From the NCBI RefSeq assembly GCF_021730395.1, contig NC_069362.1, positions 91,094,001 to 91,158,000 of the forward strand: a stretch of DNA of 64,000 bases, in the 5' to 3' direction. Made by a program: the position numbers and the translations under genes. Positions 22,712 to 35,341 of the stretch are shown piece after piece; the stretch's first letter is position 1, and each line of letters opens with the position of its first letter. Below the pieces are notes generated by a model. That model was not told the origin of the DNA. It did not search any database and saw only the letters and a list, made by a program, of their open reading frames with translations. This stretch comes from Mercenaria mercenaria (taxonomy: Eukaryota; Mollusca; Bivalvia; Venerida; Veneridae).

Positions 22712-23408
22712 ACAAGAGCACGTAGACAACGAAATGCCCCCCTTGATCCATTCAGTAACTGCAAAAGGAACAGAAATTATTTGGTCACTGTGCACTAGAC
22801 GTTTGACGTACTGACCTCAATCAATAATTATGGGTCATTTACCAGTCATAAGTGACCTCAATATCAATGTGATCTTAGACCAAAGCATTCTCTAGTTATT
22901 TGGCTAAAAAAGTTCTACTATTCTGAGTCAATGTGACCTTGACCATTGACCTAATGATCTCAAAAGCAATAGGGCTCATCTGCTGGTCATAATCAACCTC
23001 CCTATTAAGTTTTGTGATACTAGGCCCAAGCGTTCTCAAATTATTTTTCGGAAATGGTTTAAATGTTCTGGGTCACCGTGACCTTGACCTTTGACCTACT
23101 GATCTTGAAATCAATAGGGGTCATCTCCTGGTCATGATCAACCTCCCTATCAAGTTTCGTGATCCTAGGCCCAACCGTTCTTAAGTTATCCTCCGGAAAC
23201 CATTTAACTGTTCCGGGTCACTGTAACCTTGACCTTTGACCTACTGATCTCAAAATCTATAGGGGTCATCTGCTGGTCATAATCAACCTCCCTATCAACT
23301 TTCGTGATCCTAGACCAAAGCTATCTTGAGTTATCATCCAGAAACCGATTGGTCTACAGACCAACATCTGCAAAACAATATACCCCTCCTTTGAAGGTGG
23401 GCATAATA
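22712..23408 (+). mobile_element. Pearl-like family F element
   Basis: Start ACAAGAGCACGTAGACAACG, then ATGCCCCCCTTGA. About three core units (GTCACTGTGACCTTGACC, TTTGACCTACTGATCT, GGTCATCTGCTGGTCAT) and a 3' terminus CCCCTCCTTTGAAGGTGGGCAT. There is only a weak ACGG-like tract. Confidence 0.68.
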
Positions 23409-23549
23409 AAAACTTTATTATAATTATAAGGTCACTGTGACCTTGACTTTTAACCTACTGACCCATAGGTAATAGAGTCCTTCCACTGATAACAGGCAAT
23501 CATCCTAGATGAAGACTAATGTCTATAGGCCAAAGTGTTATTTAGTTGG

Positions 23550-24784
23550 GGTCAAAATATTACTAGAGATTTTCAGACAAAAGAAGAAAAATCGATAAGA
23601 CAAACAATGTACCTGTATTTGTGGATTTGGATAAGTCTTGCACTATATGGCAATGTGTGACCATGATGGTAAGCAAGTGTTCAAAGTTTCAAAGCCATAT
23701 ATCAAACAGTTTAGACAAAATATATAATGGTATCCAAACCTTAACTAATTTCTATGTCAAAAAGGGTCATAACAGAGCTAAACTCCTTGTCTTAGTTATG
23801 TAGTCTTGCCTACATATGTAGACTATGATGGTAAACAAGTGGTCAAAGTTTCAAAGCCATATGACAAACAGGTTAGGCAAAATATGGACTGGTTACAGGT
23901 ATAAAAAATTTAACTGATTTCCAAGTCCAAAAGGGCTATAATTCAGCCAAAATAGTTTACAGAGTTATGTACTCTTACATATAGATGAAGATCATGATGA
24001 TAAACGAGTGTTCAAAGTATTAAAGCCATATGTCAAATAGTTTCGACAGAACGTTGACTTGTACGAAATCTGAACCAATTTCCAAGTCCAAAAAGGGCCA
24101 TAATTCAGCCAAAATAGTCGACAGAGTTATGTACTCTTGCCTACTGATGGAAATCATGATGATAAGCAAGTGTTCAAAGTTTCAAAGCCACATGTCAAAT
24201 AGTTTTGACAAAATGTGGACTTGTGCGAAAACTGAACCAATTTCCAAGTCCAAAAAGGGCCATGATTCAGCCAAAATAGTTGACAGAGTTATGTACTCTT
24301 ACCTATAGATGAAGATCATGATGATAAACAAGTGTTCAAAGTATTAAAGCCATATGTCAAATAGTTTCGACAGAACGTTGACTTGACTTGTATGAAATCT
24401 GAACCAATTTCCAAGTCCAAAAAGGGCCATGATTCAGCCAAAATAGTTGACAGAGTTATGTACTCTTGTACAGATGCAAAATCATAATGATAAACAAGTG
24501 TTCAAAGTTTCAAAGTCACATGTCAAATAGTTTTTACAAAACATGGACTTGAACGAAATCTGAACCAATCAAGTCCAAAATGGGCCATAATTCAGCCAAA
24601 ATACTTGACAGTGTTATGTACTCTTGCCTACAGGTAGAGACTGTTATAATAAGCAAGTGCTCCAAGTTTGAAGCAAATATCTTTGATGGTATACAAGATA
24701 TTACCATTTCATAAAAACTTTAACCAACACCAACGCCAGGGTGAGTAGTATAGCTCTCCATATTCTTTGAATAGTCGAGCTAAA
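23550..24784 (+). mobile_element. Pearl-like family B4, 5'-truncated
   Basis: About seven units (AGTGTTCAAAGTTTCAAAGCC, CAATTTCCAAGTCCAAAAAGG, GACAGAGTTATGTACTCTTG), then CAACGCCAGGGTGAGTAG and the terminal CTTTGAATAGTCGAGCTAA. The 5' hairpin present in the sister copy at 58945 is missing. The frames at 23621-24308 are core repeats. Confidence 0.75.
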
Positions 24785-25221
24785 AACTCCTAAACTAAAG
24801 CATTCTGTAGATTGTAGAAGAAGACTTTTATCTATCTGTAAACATAAAAACATAATTGACCTTTTTACTGTTTAGAAGTAGACTTAAAATGCAACTTTCA
24901 TTTCAGCGAGTTATGTATGACATCATCATAAAATGTTCTGAATAAATAAATACATCAAAGTGGCTTATGATTACTGAAGATAAAAGGGACAATTGAAGTG
25001 GATTCTATTGTGTTAAGATGGTTTACAAAAAGTGACAAGGTATCAACATATGATCATAACATGACAATATTATTTAGCTGTACTGGAAAGCCATTTCGCT
25101 AAAAATTGCCAATTATTCATTCCACAGAACATTTTTTTGTACATGTTCATGTATAAAAATGCAACTTGTAATTTGATATGGAAATAAGACATTGCCTATA
25201 AAAAAAATCTTGATGTCTCTA
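24785..25221. other. No feature recognised
   Basis: AT-rich spacer without supported exons. Confidence 0.45.
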
Positions 25222-25796
25222 TGACATGCATACACGGATCCAGCCAATTTTCTCAGGGGGCTCTGACTGAACCCTTACTATGACAAACATGTGCCTTTAT
25301 ACGCTAATTTGATGTGATTTTTGTGGATGTTAGCCGTTTACAAGTACAGGGTTATCAATAAGTTTTTGTTGAACTGGCTGAAATAGAAAAAGTAGTCGAC
25401 CAGCTAGGGGTTCCCGGGCATGCCCCCACAGAAAATTTTGAAATTCAGCACTTCATTTCCTGCATTCTGGGGCATTTTAGGAGCATTTAAGAACACCTTT
25501 CCACTGCAATTTTATATACAATATACCCCTTCTTTTCACACTTTTATGAGCTCACCTGTTAAACTTGGGGAAAAATAATAAAATGAAGTTTTCTTAAAGG
25601 TAAAATTCTTCGTTTCTTTGAGATAATTAACATAAATATGAATTATGTCAGGGTCATATGTAGCAGCAGCCACATACACTTTGAATGTGGTCCTAATGTT
25701 GCCTTTTCTAAAAACCATTTTCTTTCCTTCTCTTCTTTCCTTTTTTTAGGATTTTCCAGAGGGGGTCCGGACTGCTCTGGATCCACGCATGACATG
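25222..25796. mobile_element. MITE-like element with imperfect ~45-bp inverted ends
   Basis: ATGACATGCATACACGGATCC at the left mirrors GGATCCACGCATGACATG at the right, continuing inward with CAGGGGGCTC against GAGGGGGTCC. The interior is AT-rich with no credible frame. Confidence 0.55.
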
Positions 25797-26159
25797 ACGA
25801 ACTAATTGGACTAGACACAGATGTAAGTATTGCCTATAGCTTGTTGCATTTGCCTCTTATTGGCAGAAAATAACTAAGACTGGAAGTAGTGAAAATCTCT
25901 TCCTCAGGAAGCTGTAGATGGATAAATGAATTCCCTCATTCAGTTCTATAGTCTCCCTTAATATTGCTATAAAAATTTATCTTCAGAAATGTTTATATAC
26001 CTGTTCCAGATCTCTGAGCTGAAACAAACCCCAGAATGACACTTAACAATGAATCATGCCATAAATCTGTCACACTATAATCTCCCCACTTCAAATGCTT
26101 CTATCCAATTATTTACTTTCAAATGTTTTTAACCTATTCTTCTTTGGTAGATTTTTTTA

Positions 26160-26333
26160 TGACTTTACACTTTTTAACCTATGTCCAAAAAACAAAAAGA
26201 AAAAATTCTTACAAGGTACAGATATGTCAAAATACACCTAAAAATTGGAGGTACAATCCATGTTTACCACAGAACAGTTTTTCCCTATGGCCAATAATAA
26301 AAAAGTTACTAAATAAGCTATTTATAGTAACAT
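26160..26333 (+). repeat. Dispersed repeat R1, left part (split by the A2 element)
   Basis: TCAAAATACACCTAAAAATTGG, TTTTTCCCTATGGCC and AAAAAGTTAC...AGCTATTTATAGTAAC match 16100-16275. The continuation AAAGGGAAGTAATT is at 28781-28794, on the far side of the inserted element. Confidence 0.6.
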
Positions 26334-28777
26334 ACAAGAGGGCCAAGATGGCCCTAGGTCGCTCACCTAAGAAACACTCCATAACAGTGTAAAACATGTT
26401 TGACCTAGTGATTTCATGGAAACAAATATTCTGACCAATTTTCATTAAGACTGGACCAAAAAATTGGTCTCTTGCAATAAAACAAGTATTTTCTTAGATA
26501 TGACCTAGTTTTTGACTCTAGATGACCCATGTTCAAACTCGACCTAGATTTTATCAAGGCAATCATTGTGACCAAAATTAATGAAGATCAACTGAAAAAT
26601 ACAGCCTCTATCACATACAGAAGTTTTTTCTTTGATTTGACCAAGTGACCTAGTTTTTGACCTCAGATGACCCATATTCAAATTCGACCTAGATTACATT
26701 AAGGCAATCAACCTGACCAAATTTCATAAATATCAACTGAAAAAAAACAGTCTCTATCGCATACACAAGATTTTTCTTTAATTTGACCTAGTGACCTAGT
26801 TTTTGACCTCAGATAACCCATATTCAAAACCGACCTAGTTTTCATCAAGGCAATCACTCTGACCAAATTTCATGAAGATCAATTGAAAAATACATCCTCT
26901 ATTGCATACACAATGTTTTTCTTCGATTTGACCTAGTGACCTAGTTTTGGACCCCAGATGACCCATTTTCGAAATCAGCCTAGATTTTATCAAGGTAATC
27001 ATTCTGGCTAAATTTCATGAAGATCAGTTAAAAAATACAGCCTCTATTGCATACACAAGGTTTTTCTTGGATTTGACCTAGTGACCTAGTTTTTGACCTC
27101 AGATGACCCATTTTCAAACTTGGTCTAAATTTCATCAAGGCAATCATTCTGACCAAAATTCATGAAGATCAATTGAAAAATACAGCCTCTATCGCATACA
27201 CAAGGTTTTTACGTGATATGACCTAGTGACCTAGTTTTTGACCCCAGATGACCATTTTCGAACTTGGCCTAGATTTCATCAAAGTAATCATTCTGACCAA
27301 AATTCATGAAGATCAACTGAAAAATACCGCCTCTATCGCATACACAAGGTTTTTCTTTGATTTGACCTAGTGACCTAGTTTTTGACCGAGATGACCCATT
27401 TTCGAACTCGGCCTAGATTTCATCAAGGCAATCATTCTGACCAAAATTCATGAAGATCAATTGAAAAATACAGCCTCTATCGCATACACAAGGTTTTTCT
27501 TTGATTTGACCTAGTGACCTAGTTTTTGACCCGAGATGACCCATTTTCGAACTTGGCCTAGATTTCATCAAGGTTATCATTCTGACCAATATTCATGAAG
27601 AAGAATTGAAAAATACAGCCTCTATCGCATACACAAGGTTTTTCTTTGATTTGACCTAGTGACCTAGTTTTTGACCCGAGATGACCCAATTTCGAACTCG
27701 GCCTAGATTTCATCAAGGCTATCATTCTGACCAATAATCATGAAGAAGAATTGAAAAATACAGCCTCTATCGCATACACAAGGTTTTTCTTTGATTTGAC
27801 CTAGTGACCTAGTTTTTGACCCCAGATGACCCATTTTCGAACTCGGCTTAGATTTCATCAAGGTTATCATTCTGACAATATTCATGAAGATTAATTGAAA
27901 AATACCACCTCTATCGCATACACAAGGTTTTTCTTTGATTTGACCTAGTGACCTAGTTTTTGACCCGAGATGACCCATTTTCGAACTCGGCCTAGATTTC
28001 ATCAAAGTTATCATTCTGACCAATATTCATGAAGATTAAATGAAAAATACAGCCTCTATCGCATACACAAGGTTTTTCTTTGATTTGACCTAGTGACCTA
28101 GTTTTTGACCCGAGATGACCCATTTTCGAACTCGGCCTAGATTTCATCAAGGTTATCATTCTGACCAATATTCATGAAGAAGAATTGAAAAATACAGCCT
28201 CTATCGCATACACAAGGTTTTTCTTTGATTTGACCTAGTGACCTAGTTTTTGACCCGAGATGACCCATTTTCGAACTCGGCTTAGATTTCATCAAGGTTA
28301 TCATTCTGACCAATATTCATGAAGATTAATTGAAAAATACCACCTCTATCGCATACACAAGGTTTTTCTTTGATTTGACCTAGTGACCTAGTTTTTGACC
28401 CGAGATGACCCATTTTCGAACTCGGCCTAGATTTCATCAAAGTTATCATTCTGACCAATATTCATGAAGATTAAATGAAAAATACAGCCTCTATCGCATA
28501 CACAAGGTTTTTCTTTGATTTGACCTAGTGACCTAGTTTTTGACCCGAGATGACCCATTTTCGAACTCGGCCTAGATTTCATCAAGGTTATCATTGTGAC
28601 CATTATTCATGAAGATTAATTGAAAAATACAGCCTCTATCGCATACACAAGCTAAATGTTGACAGACGACGGACGACAGACGACAGACGACAGACGCCAG
28701 ACGACAGACGACGGACGACGGACGCCGGACATCGAGCGATCAGAAAAACTCACCTGAGCATTGCTCAGGTGAGCTAA
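26334..28777 (+). mobile_element. Pearl/HINE-like element, family A2, about 15 tandem units
   Basis: Start ACAAGAGGGCCAAGATGGCCCT, then GCTCACC. Tandem 145-bp units (GACCTAGTGACCTAGTTTTTGAC, TCGAACTCGGCCTAGATTTC, CTCTATCGCATACACAAGG) run to about 28650. A long GACGACAGACGACAGACG tract and the hairpin CTCACCTGAGCATTGCTCAGGTGAG end in CTAA. The right part shows a 435-bp three-unit higher-order duplication. Confidence 0.87.
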
Positions 28778-28841
28778 TAAAAAGGGAAGTAATTAAAAAA
28801 TATTATTGTAAGCAAACAAAAGAAGGACCTGCCAAATAAAA

Positions 28842-29840
28842 ACAAGAGCTGTCCATAAGACAGCCAAGCTCGACTATTCGAAATATTTCACAGAAGCAGG
28901 AAATTATTACCCAAAATGTTAAATATCAAAAGAGTTTTAAGTTCGAAAGGGGACATAATTTGACCAAAATACATATCAGAGTTATGGGACTTGATGCTAT
29001 CAACTAGTTTTATAACCCCGAAGAAACATGTTAAGTTTCAATTCAATATCTGCATTAGTTTTGAGGATAGTAACTTGCATGTAAAACTTTAACCAGAATT
29101 TTCTAAGTCCAAAAGGGGGCATAATTTGCCCAAAATACATGTCAGAGTTATGGGACTTGGTGCTATCAACTAGTTTTATAACCCGGAAGACACATGTGAA
29201 GTTTCAATTTAATATCTGTAGTAGTTTTGGAGATAGTTACTTGCATGTAAAACTTTAACCAGGATTTTCTGAGTCCAAAAGGGGGCATAATTTAGTCAAA
29301 ATGCATGTAAGAGTTATTGGACTTGACCCAGTGAGGTAGGTAATTGATCTAGAAAAAGAAAAAATAAGTTTCAAATCTATATGCCTTTTAGTAATAGCTG
29401 TATGTACTTGCACGCAAAACTTTAACCAGAATTTTCTAAGTCCAAAAGGGGGCATAATTTGGCCAAAATGAAAGTCAGAGTTATGGGACTTGCTGCTATC
29501 AACTAGTTTTATAACCCCAAAGACACATGTGAAGTTTCAATTCAATATCTGCATTAGTTTTGGAGATAGTAACTTGCATGTAAAACTTTAACCAGAATTT
29601 TTTAAGTCCAAAAGGGGGCATAATTTTCTCAAAATACGTGTTAGAGTTATGGAACTTGACCCAGTGAGGTTGGTAATTGACCTAGAAAAAGAATAAATAA
29701 GTTTCAAAGCTATATGCTTTTAAATGATAGCTGTATGAACTCGCATGCAAAAACTTAACCAAGGTGTGACGCTGATGCCGATGCCGACACCGACGCCAGG
29801 GTGAGTAGAATAGCTAGACTATTCTTTGAATAGTCGAGCT
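28842..29840 (+). mobile_element. Pearl/HINE-like element, family B2, complete
   Basis: Start ACAAGAGCTGTCCATAAGACAGC, CTCGACTATTCG. Core units match 1-765 almost word for word. A GATGCCGATGCCGACACCGACG tract precedes the terminal TTCTTTGAATAGTCGAGCT, and the next element starts at once (29842). Confidence 0.83.
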
Positions 29841-29841
29841 G

Positions 29842-30117
29842 ACAAGAGCACTGCAATGTAACGCAAATGCAGAGCAATATTCACACAAAACAAAGTCATA
29901 TGACCTTTGACCCCTAAATGTGACCTTGACATTGAAGTGAGACATCCGAAACATGCGCTCTGCATATTGTTTCAATGAAGTGAACTTTTGCATCAGGTTT
30001 CTCTGAAATCCATCCAGGGGTTCAAGAGTTACAGAGTGGAAGGGAAATTGCTTACCAACACAGACAGACAGACGGACACCGAGGCAATAACATAATACGT
30101 CCCTGCGTGCGTATAGA
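29842..30117 (+). mobile_element. Pearl-like family D, short copy
   Basis: ACAAGAGCACTGCAATGTAACGC start and a single core unit (CATATGACCTTTGACCCC, TGACCTTGACATTGAAG, CATCCAGGGGTTCAAGAG). A CAGACAGACAGACGGACACCG tract and ACGTCCCTGCGTGCGT end follow. Abuts B2 on the left. Confidence 0.65.
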
Positions 30118-32423
30118 AAGGAATCGAGATCTTATGGTGATACAAGTTGTGTGCAAGTTTGGTTAAAATCAAATCATAAATGAAGCTGCTATTGTGCAGA
30201 CAAGGTCAAAATAGCCAATTTTGGCCCTTTCAGGGGCCATAACTCTGGAACCCATTATGGGATCTGGCCGGTTCAAGAAAGGAACCAAGATCTTATGGTG
30301 ACGCAAGTTGTGTGCAAGTTTGGTTTAAATCAAATCATAATTGAAGCTGCTATTGTGCAGACAAAGTCAATGTAGCCAATTTTGGCCCTTTCAGGGGCCA
30401 TAACTCTGGAACCCATTATGGGATCTGGCCGGTTCAAGAAAGGAACCAAGATCTTATGGTGACGCAAGTTGTGTGCAAGTTTGGTTTAAATCAAATCATA
30501 ATTGAAGCTGCTATTGTGCAGACAAGGTCAAAATAGCCAATTTTGGCCCTTTCAGGGGCCATAACTCTGGAACCCATTATGGGATCTGGCCGGTTCCAGA
30601 AAGGAACCAAGATCTTATGGTGACGCAAGTTGTGTGCAAGTTTGATTTAAATCAAATCATAATTGAAGCTGCTATTGTGCAGACAAGGTCAAAATAGTTA
30701 ATTTTGGCCCTTTCAGGGGCCGTAACTCTGGAACCCATGATGGGATCTGGCAAGTTCAAGAAAGGAACCATGATCTTATGGTGATACAAGTTGTGTGCAA
30801 GTTTGGTAAAAATCAAATCATAAATGAAGCTGCTATAGTGCAGACATTTACCCGGCTGTCAAAATTCCACAAGTTTCCATGGAATGTCTTTGAATTTCCA
30901 TGGAAGTCCGGACTCCGGAGTAATTGGACAAACTTTCCGGAGCTTGATATGGAATACTGCGGAAAACTGTGGAAAAATGTCCAGGGATTTCCGGAGAATT
31001 TTCCATGGACAATTTTCCGGAGTGATTCCACGGGCGTCCGTGAACAATTTTCCAGAGTTATTCCGCAGCCATCCAGGAAGTTCTGCTGACAGTATTATTC
31101 AATAGCAATAAATGTGATTTATAGACTTTTTTGCAGTACATGTATAGTGAACAATAACATTTCAGTACAAGCAACATAATTTTATTGCATGTGATCACTT
31201 TTGCAGTTTCAAACACTATATGATACATATGAACAAGGAAAATGAATCTTTGCCAGTTAAAAGTGACTGATTAGAATATTTTTTAAGCATATACATAGTT
31301 TTGAACAAAGATTAGTTACACTTAAATAATGATCATTCAAAGAAAGTACCTATCTGTTTTCATATATGCATATTATTTATAAAAAAAGCCTTTGGTTATA
31401 CTTTAGCATTCATTGTTTTATGCTATATAATGACTGATGTACAAATATACATGCATGTGTTAATTAGCATAATTACAAATGTATGTATTGTTTCATTGGT
31501 CAATTATGTAAACAAACTTACTTGAGCAATTTCCAGAATCCTCAATATTAACTTTGAACTGAATTACCTCACATAATAAAGTTTCACTAATTTTTACACA
31601 ACTTGTTAACATCAGACTTCCAGTTACACATTTTGAAAATTCCTCTGTAAGATCAGTTCATCTAATTGGCTGAGCTTGATCACATGGTATTCCTAGTCTG
31701 ATGCTAATTGTTTTCTGATGTGTTTAAAATCCCTTAGAAAGTGACAGAGTTTTTTTCCAGAGTTAAATGACCAGAATTTTTTCAAAACTTGTGCTACATT
31801 TCCGCTGTGTCGGTGAATATTCCATGAACATTTTGACAGATGTCCGGATTAATTTCCAGAGATGTCTGTGGAAAACATTTGCAATCACTCTGGACATGTT
31901 ATATAACAGGTGACTTTTCCGGACTATTCCATGGAAAGTACCTACTTTCCATGAAAGTTTTGCATTTGTCCGCAATTTTCCACAATTACTCTGGAATATG
32001 TACAGCCAGGAAGGTCAAAATAGCTAATTTTGGGCCTTTCTGGGGCCATAACTCTGGAACCCATAATGGGATCTGGCCAGTTCAAGAAAGGAACCAAGAT
32101 CTTATGGTGATACAAGTTGTGTGCAAGTTTGGTAAAAATCAAATGATAAATAAAGCTTCTATTGTGCAGACAAGGTCAAAATAGCAAATATTGGCCCTTT
32201 CAGGGGCTATAACTCTGGAACCCATAATGGGATCTCTCAAGTTCAAGAAAGGAACCGAGATCTTATGGTGATACAAGTTGTGTGCAAGTTTGGTTAAAAT
32301 AAAATCATAAATGAAACCACTATCGTGCAGACAAGAAATTGTTGAAGGACGCACGCATGGACTGACGACGGACGAAGGGTGATCACAAAAGCTCACCTTG
32401 TCACTATGTGACAGGTGAGCTAA
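30118..32423 (+). mobile_element. Pearl-like family H, 5'-truncated, split by a 1.16-kb insertion
   Basis: Units of about 180 bp (GGCCCTTTCAGGGGCCATAAC, CTGGAACCCATTATGGGATC, GAAAGGAACCAAGATCTTATGG) occupy 30118-30846 and 32011-32340. They are followed by a GACTGACGACGGACG tract and AGCTCACCTTGTCAC/GTGACAGGTGAGCTAA. The core is unlike family A, yet the last ~45 bases are the same as in A. Confidence 0.8.
30851..32010. mobile_element. 1.16-kb TIR element rich in TTCCATGGAA and TCCGGA words
   Basis: CCCGGCTGTCAAAATTCC at the left mirrors the complement of GGAATATGTACAGCCAGG at the right. Both arms are full of palindromic words (TTCCATGGAA, TTCCGGAG, ACTCCGGA); the middle (about 31085-31740) is ordinary AT-rich sequence. 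The H unit resumes after it (GCAGACA | AGGTCAAAATAG), so this is a later insertion. The frames at 30778-31105 and 31763-32184 are repeat artefacts. Confidence 0.75.
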
Positions 32424-32672
32424 AAATGTATATCTTGATATTCAAAATAAACCATGTTCTATTAACTTTACTTTACATCAGTTTCTCATGACAGTCACTG
32501 CAGATGTTGCAGTATGATGCTGGTTCAGTCAACAAATGGGATTAAGCCATTTCTTAATGTATGTAACAATCAGAAAAATAAGAAAGGCATCAGTTAAGTT
32601 ATCGTACCCCAAACTAGATGTAACAATGTCAGTAAATTAAAAATGACATTTAGAAGAGTCTGAGGCACTTTC

Positions 32673-32722
32673 TTTTCTTTTTTTTTTTTTTTGGGGGGGG
32701 GGGGGGGGGGGGAGGGGGGGGG
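32673..32722. repeat. T-run followed by a ~30-base G-run
   Basis: T-rich run to 32692, then about 30 G's (one A at 32713) to 32722. It is G-quadruplex-capable and prone to length error in assembly. Confidence 0.9.
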
Positions 32723-33318
32723 CTTATCTGTCTAAAGTAGTTCTGGCTTCCATTACTTAACTGAAAGTTGGTCTTATCTGTAACAGTATATCAATGGCCA
32801 AGGCTGTCTGCATGATGGTCATACAGATTATTTTCTTTATCAGCATCATGGTAAAAATGTGCTGATTATTTTCATTACTCACACAACTATCATTCTAATA
32901 ACTTTTAGTTACCAATGACTACTAAATAGATAAATATGAAGTTAAGTTTTTCCTGCATACCCATCTGAAGAATTACAAACATAATGCCAAAAGTTAGCAA
33001 CACATATTGTGGTTGTATTAATTTCATTGCATGTAATTTTTCTGTATGTCCTTTTTATTTTATTTGTTCGCTAATTACTTTAATACTGGATTAATTAATA
33101 ATGTTTACTTTATTATATCATCATACCTTAATTCCATGTTTCTAATTATTCATATTACGTTTGTCATTCAATAAATCACATGTATGTTACTCAACATATT
33201 ATATCTACATAACATGTGTATATATAGGCACCTTAATCAAACACTGCTGCTAATTATTAACTTATTAAAGGGTGGCATCGCTATGAATTGTCAAATAATT
33301 TGTGTAATGTAGATCTAA
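32723..33318. other. AT-rich, no feature recognised
   Basis: No supported exon or repeat. Confidence 0.45.
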
Positions 33319-33673
33319 CTAGAGCTGCTTTTGAGAAAAGCGCATGTCTCCCACAACTGCCTAATCATCTAGAGTAGATTGGCATTTCTTCTCCATTATG
33401 TATCTGAGACATCCATGCACCAAGACCTGTATCACTGGCATCAGTATTTTCGGTTCAAGGGCCATAATTCCGAAGTGCCTGGGCCGATTTGGCTAGTTAT
33501 CGAACTTGGCTGAGGACTTATTGATAAACACATTTTGTTCAAGTTTGGTGAAGATCGGATGAGAAATGTTCGACTTAAGAGTGCGGACAAGATTTGTGAC
33601 AGACTGATGGACACACACACACAGACAGGAGTAAATCAATATGTCTCCCACCACAGTTGTGTGGGAGACATAA
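33319..33673 (+). mobile_element. Pearl-like family E element, single unit
   Basis: CTAGAGCTGCTTTTGAGAAAAGCGC (5' hairpin) then ATGTCTCCCACAACTG. A core with AAGGGCCATAATTCCGAAG and an ACACACACACAGACAGG tract follow. The 3' hairpin CCACCACAGTTGTGTGGG and GAGACATAA complement the 5' motif. A piece of the 5' end occurs reversed at 39425-39443. Confidence 0.7.
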
Positions 33674-33931
33674 TAAGTAGGAAACAACTAAATTTTATAA
33701 CAACTATAATTTTATGTAAACAGTTTTTAAAAAAAAATGAGCATGATTTTCTAGGCTTGATCTTTGTTCGAATAACAAGAATAATCAGCATGATCAACAT
33801 GTGGACAACAAAAAATAATTGGTATAAATTATGGTCATGCAGATAAAGAAAATTAACAGCATGATAGTTGTGTAGAGACTTAGTCCAACTAATTGTACGC
33901 AAGTCGCGATATTGTGATAATTTTTGCACAG

Positions 33932-34047
33932 GTACAAGTAAAGAGTGGGATTCTGCCCTATCAGAAAAATATCTCAGAATCAGTTCTGACATCAAATTAT
34001 TTGGACCAGTAGAGACTGAGAGCCTTCGGCAAACTCTTAACAATTAA
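33932..34047 (+). CDS. Possible terminal coding exon (37 residues), unrecognised
   Basis: TTTTTGCACAG at 33921-33931 is a good acceptor; the frame entered in phase 1 reads TSKEWDSALSEKYLRI, later LFGPVETESLRQTL, and stops at TAA 34045-34047. The composition is that of a normal soluble protein and the stretch is not visibly repetitive. No partner exon was identified upstream, where the sequence is a pearl-like element and AT-rich DNA. It may be a real last exon of a + strand gene or a relic. Confidence 0.33.
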
Positions 34048-35341
34048 ATTAACATGATGCAGATTTTGTTATATTGTAATAGTCTTTTAATTGCAATAGA
34101 TCTATATATCTAAAATTCTTGTACACACCGTTTGCATGGATAAGGATAATAATCTATCTATCTCTGGATACTAGCTGCCACCCGATCACGCGAGTGTTAT
34201 TGGCAGGAAATAACTTAATTCATAACTTTATCATGACATCACAGTACATTAGGGGTTCTAACTGACCAATCAGAGAGCTGCATTTTCAAGTACCTGCCAG
34301 TTTCCACTTGGGTATAACAAAGTATATTTACAATGAACATATAGTGACTTTAGAAACAAATATCACAGCATTTTAGAAATCAAATTAAGATTTTTCACTG
34401 CTCATGTCCCAGATGATGCTACAAACGACAAAACTTTGAAGTTTCATTGAAATATCATATCGATTTAATAGCTTTATTTTAGTTAAAAGTTTGAGATTTT
34501 ACACAGTAGTCTTATGATTAAAGTCCGTAAAATGTACATGTACCAAGTGAAATAAGTAAACATTCACAATGTTTTGGACATGTGAAAATTTATGAATAAG
34601 TGCACGTCACATTTTTAGTGAAATAGTGAGAGATAAACCTAATTGGCATGAAAGAAAAATAACTGGTATTAGACACTTCCTATCTACACATCTGTGTAGT
34701 TAGAAATTTCTTAGCAAATGAAGAAGTTCTGCAATGCTATCATTTGGAATGCTTCTGCCTTCTTATTTGCCTCTTGCTTTGACCAGTATGTACCAATGTA
34801 ACTGTGACCAGTATGTATCAATTGACATCAAATATAATAACTCTAATCTAAAAGAAAAAGTATCAAATTCTTGATATTTTTCTTGTATTAAGTCTCTCAT
34901 AACTTTTTTACGTAAAAAATCTAAAGTAATGTACCTGAGCCCCTACCTGGTTTGTTTACGCAGGATCAGTTGTTAATTGAGTAGATAATTTATTTAAGAT
35001 CATTATTTATACTCTAAAATGTTTATTTCATTTAATGTGAAATATCTTAATTATTTAATTGGTATAAATAAAATAAACCTGCAGTAAGATATGTTGGATT
35101 TTGTTGTTGTTTTTTTCTCTCAGTAATTATTACTCCCTAAAATAAGTGTTTCCGGGTACGAAAATTCGTTCTAAGAGTTGATGCCGCTTGAAGATTTCCC
35201 AGACACTGAAAATATTTTCTGTACTGATAACGTAAGAAACAAACAATACCTTGAATTATATGAACTTTTTTATTTGAAATTTTCATAACAGTTTTGCTAT
35301 TGAAAACTCATTATCTATGAAAATATTCGCTTGTTATGTTA
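34048..35341. other. No feature recognised
   Basis: AT-rich sequence; a CCAAT-like word (GACCAATCAG, ~34264) is the only promoter-like sign and is not enough to call one. Confidence 0.4.

Noticed and set aside
27703-28023. 106-codon - strand frame with internal repeats
   Set aside because: Translation of 145-bp family A2 units; similar frames appear in other arrays (11470-11691, 47037-47252).
30778-31105. Open frames on both strands at 30.8-31.1 kb
   Set aside because: They run from a pearl-like H unit into TTCCATGGAA/TCCGGA words of the inserted TIR element.
33636-34043. 135-codon - strand frame
   Set aside because: It is the antisense shadow of the candidate + exon 33932-34047 plus AT-rich DNA; the + reading has the better splice signal.
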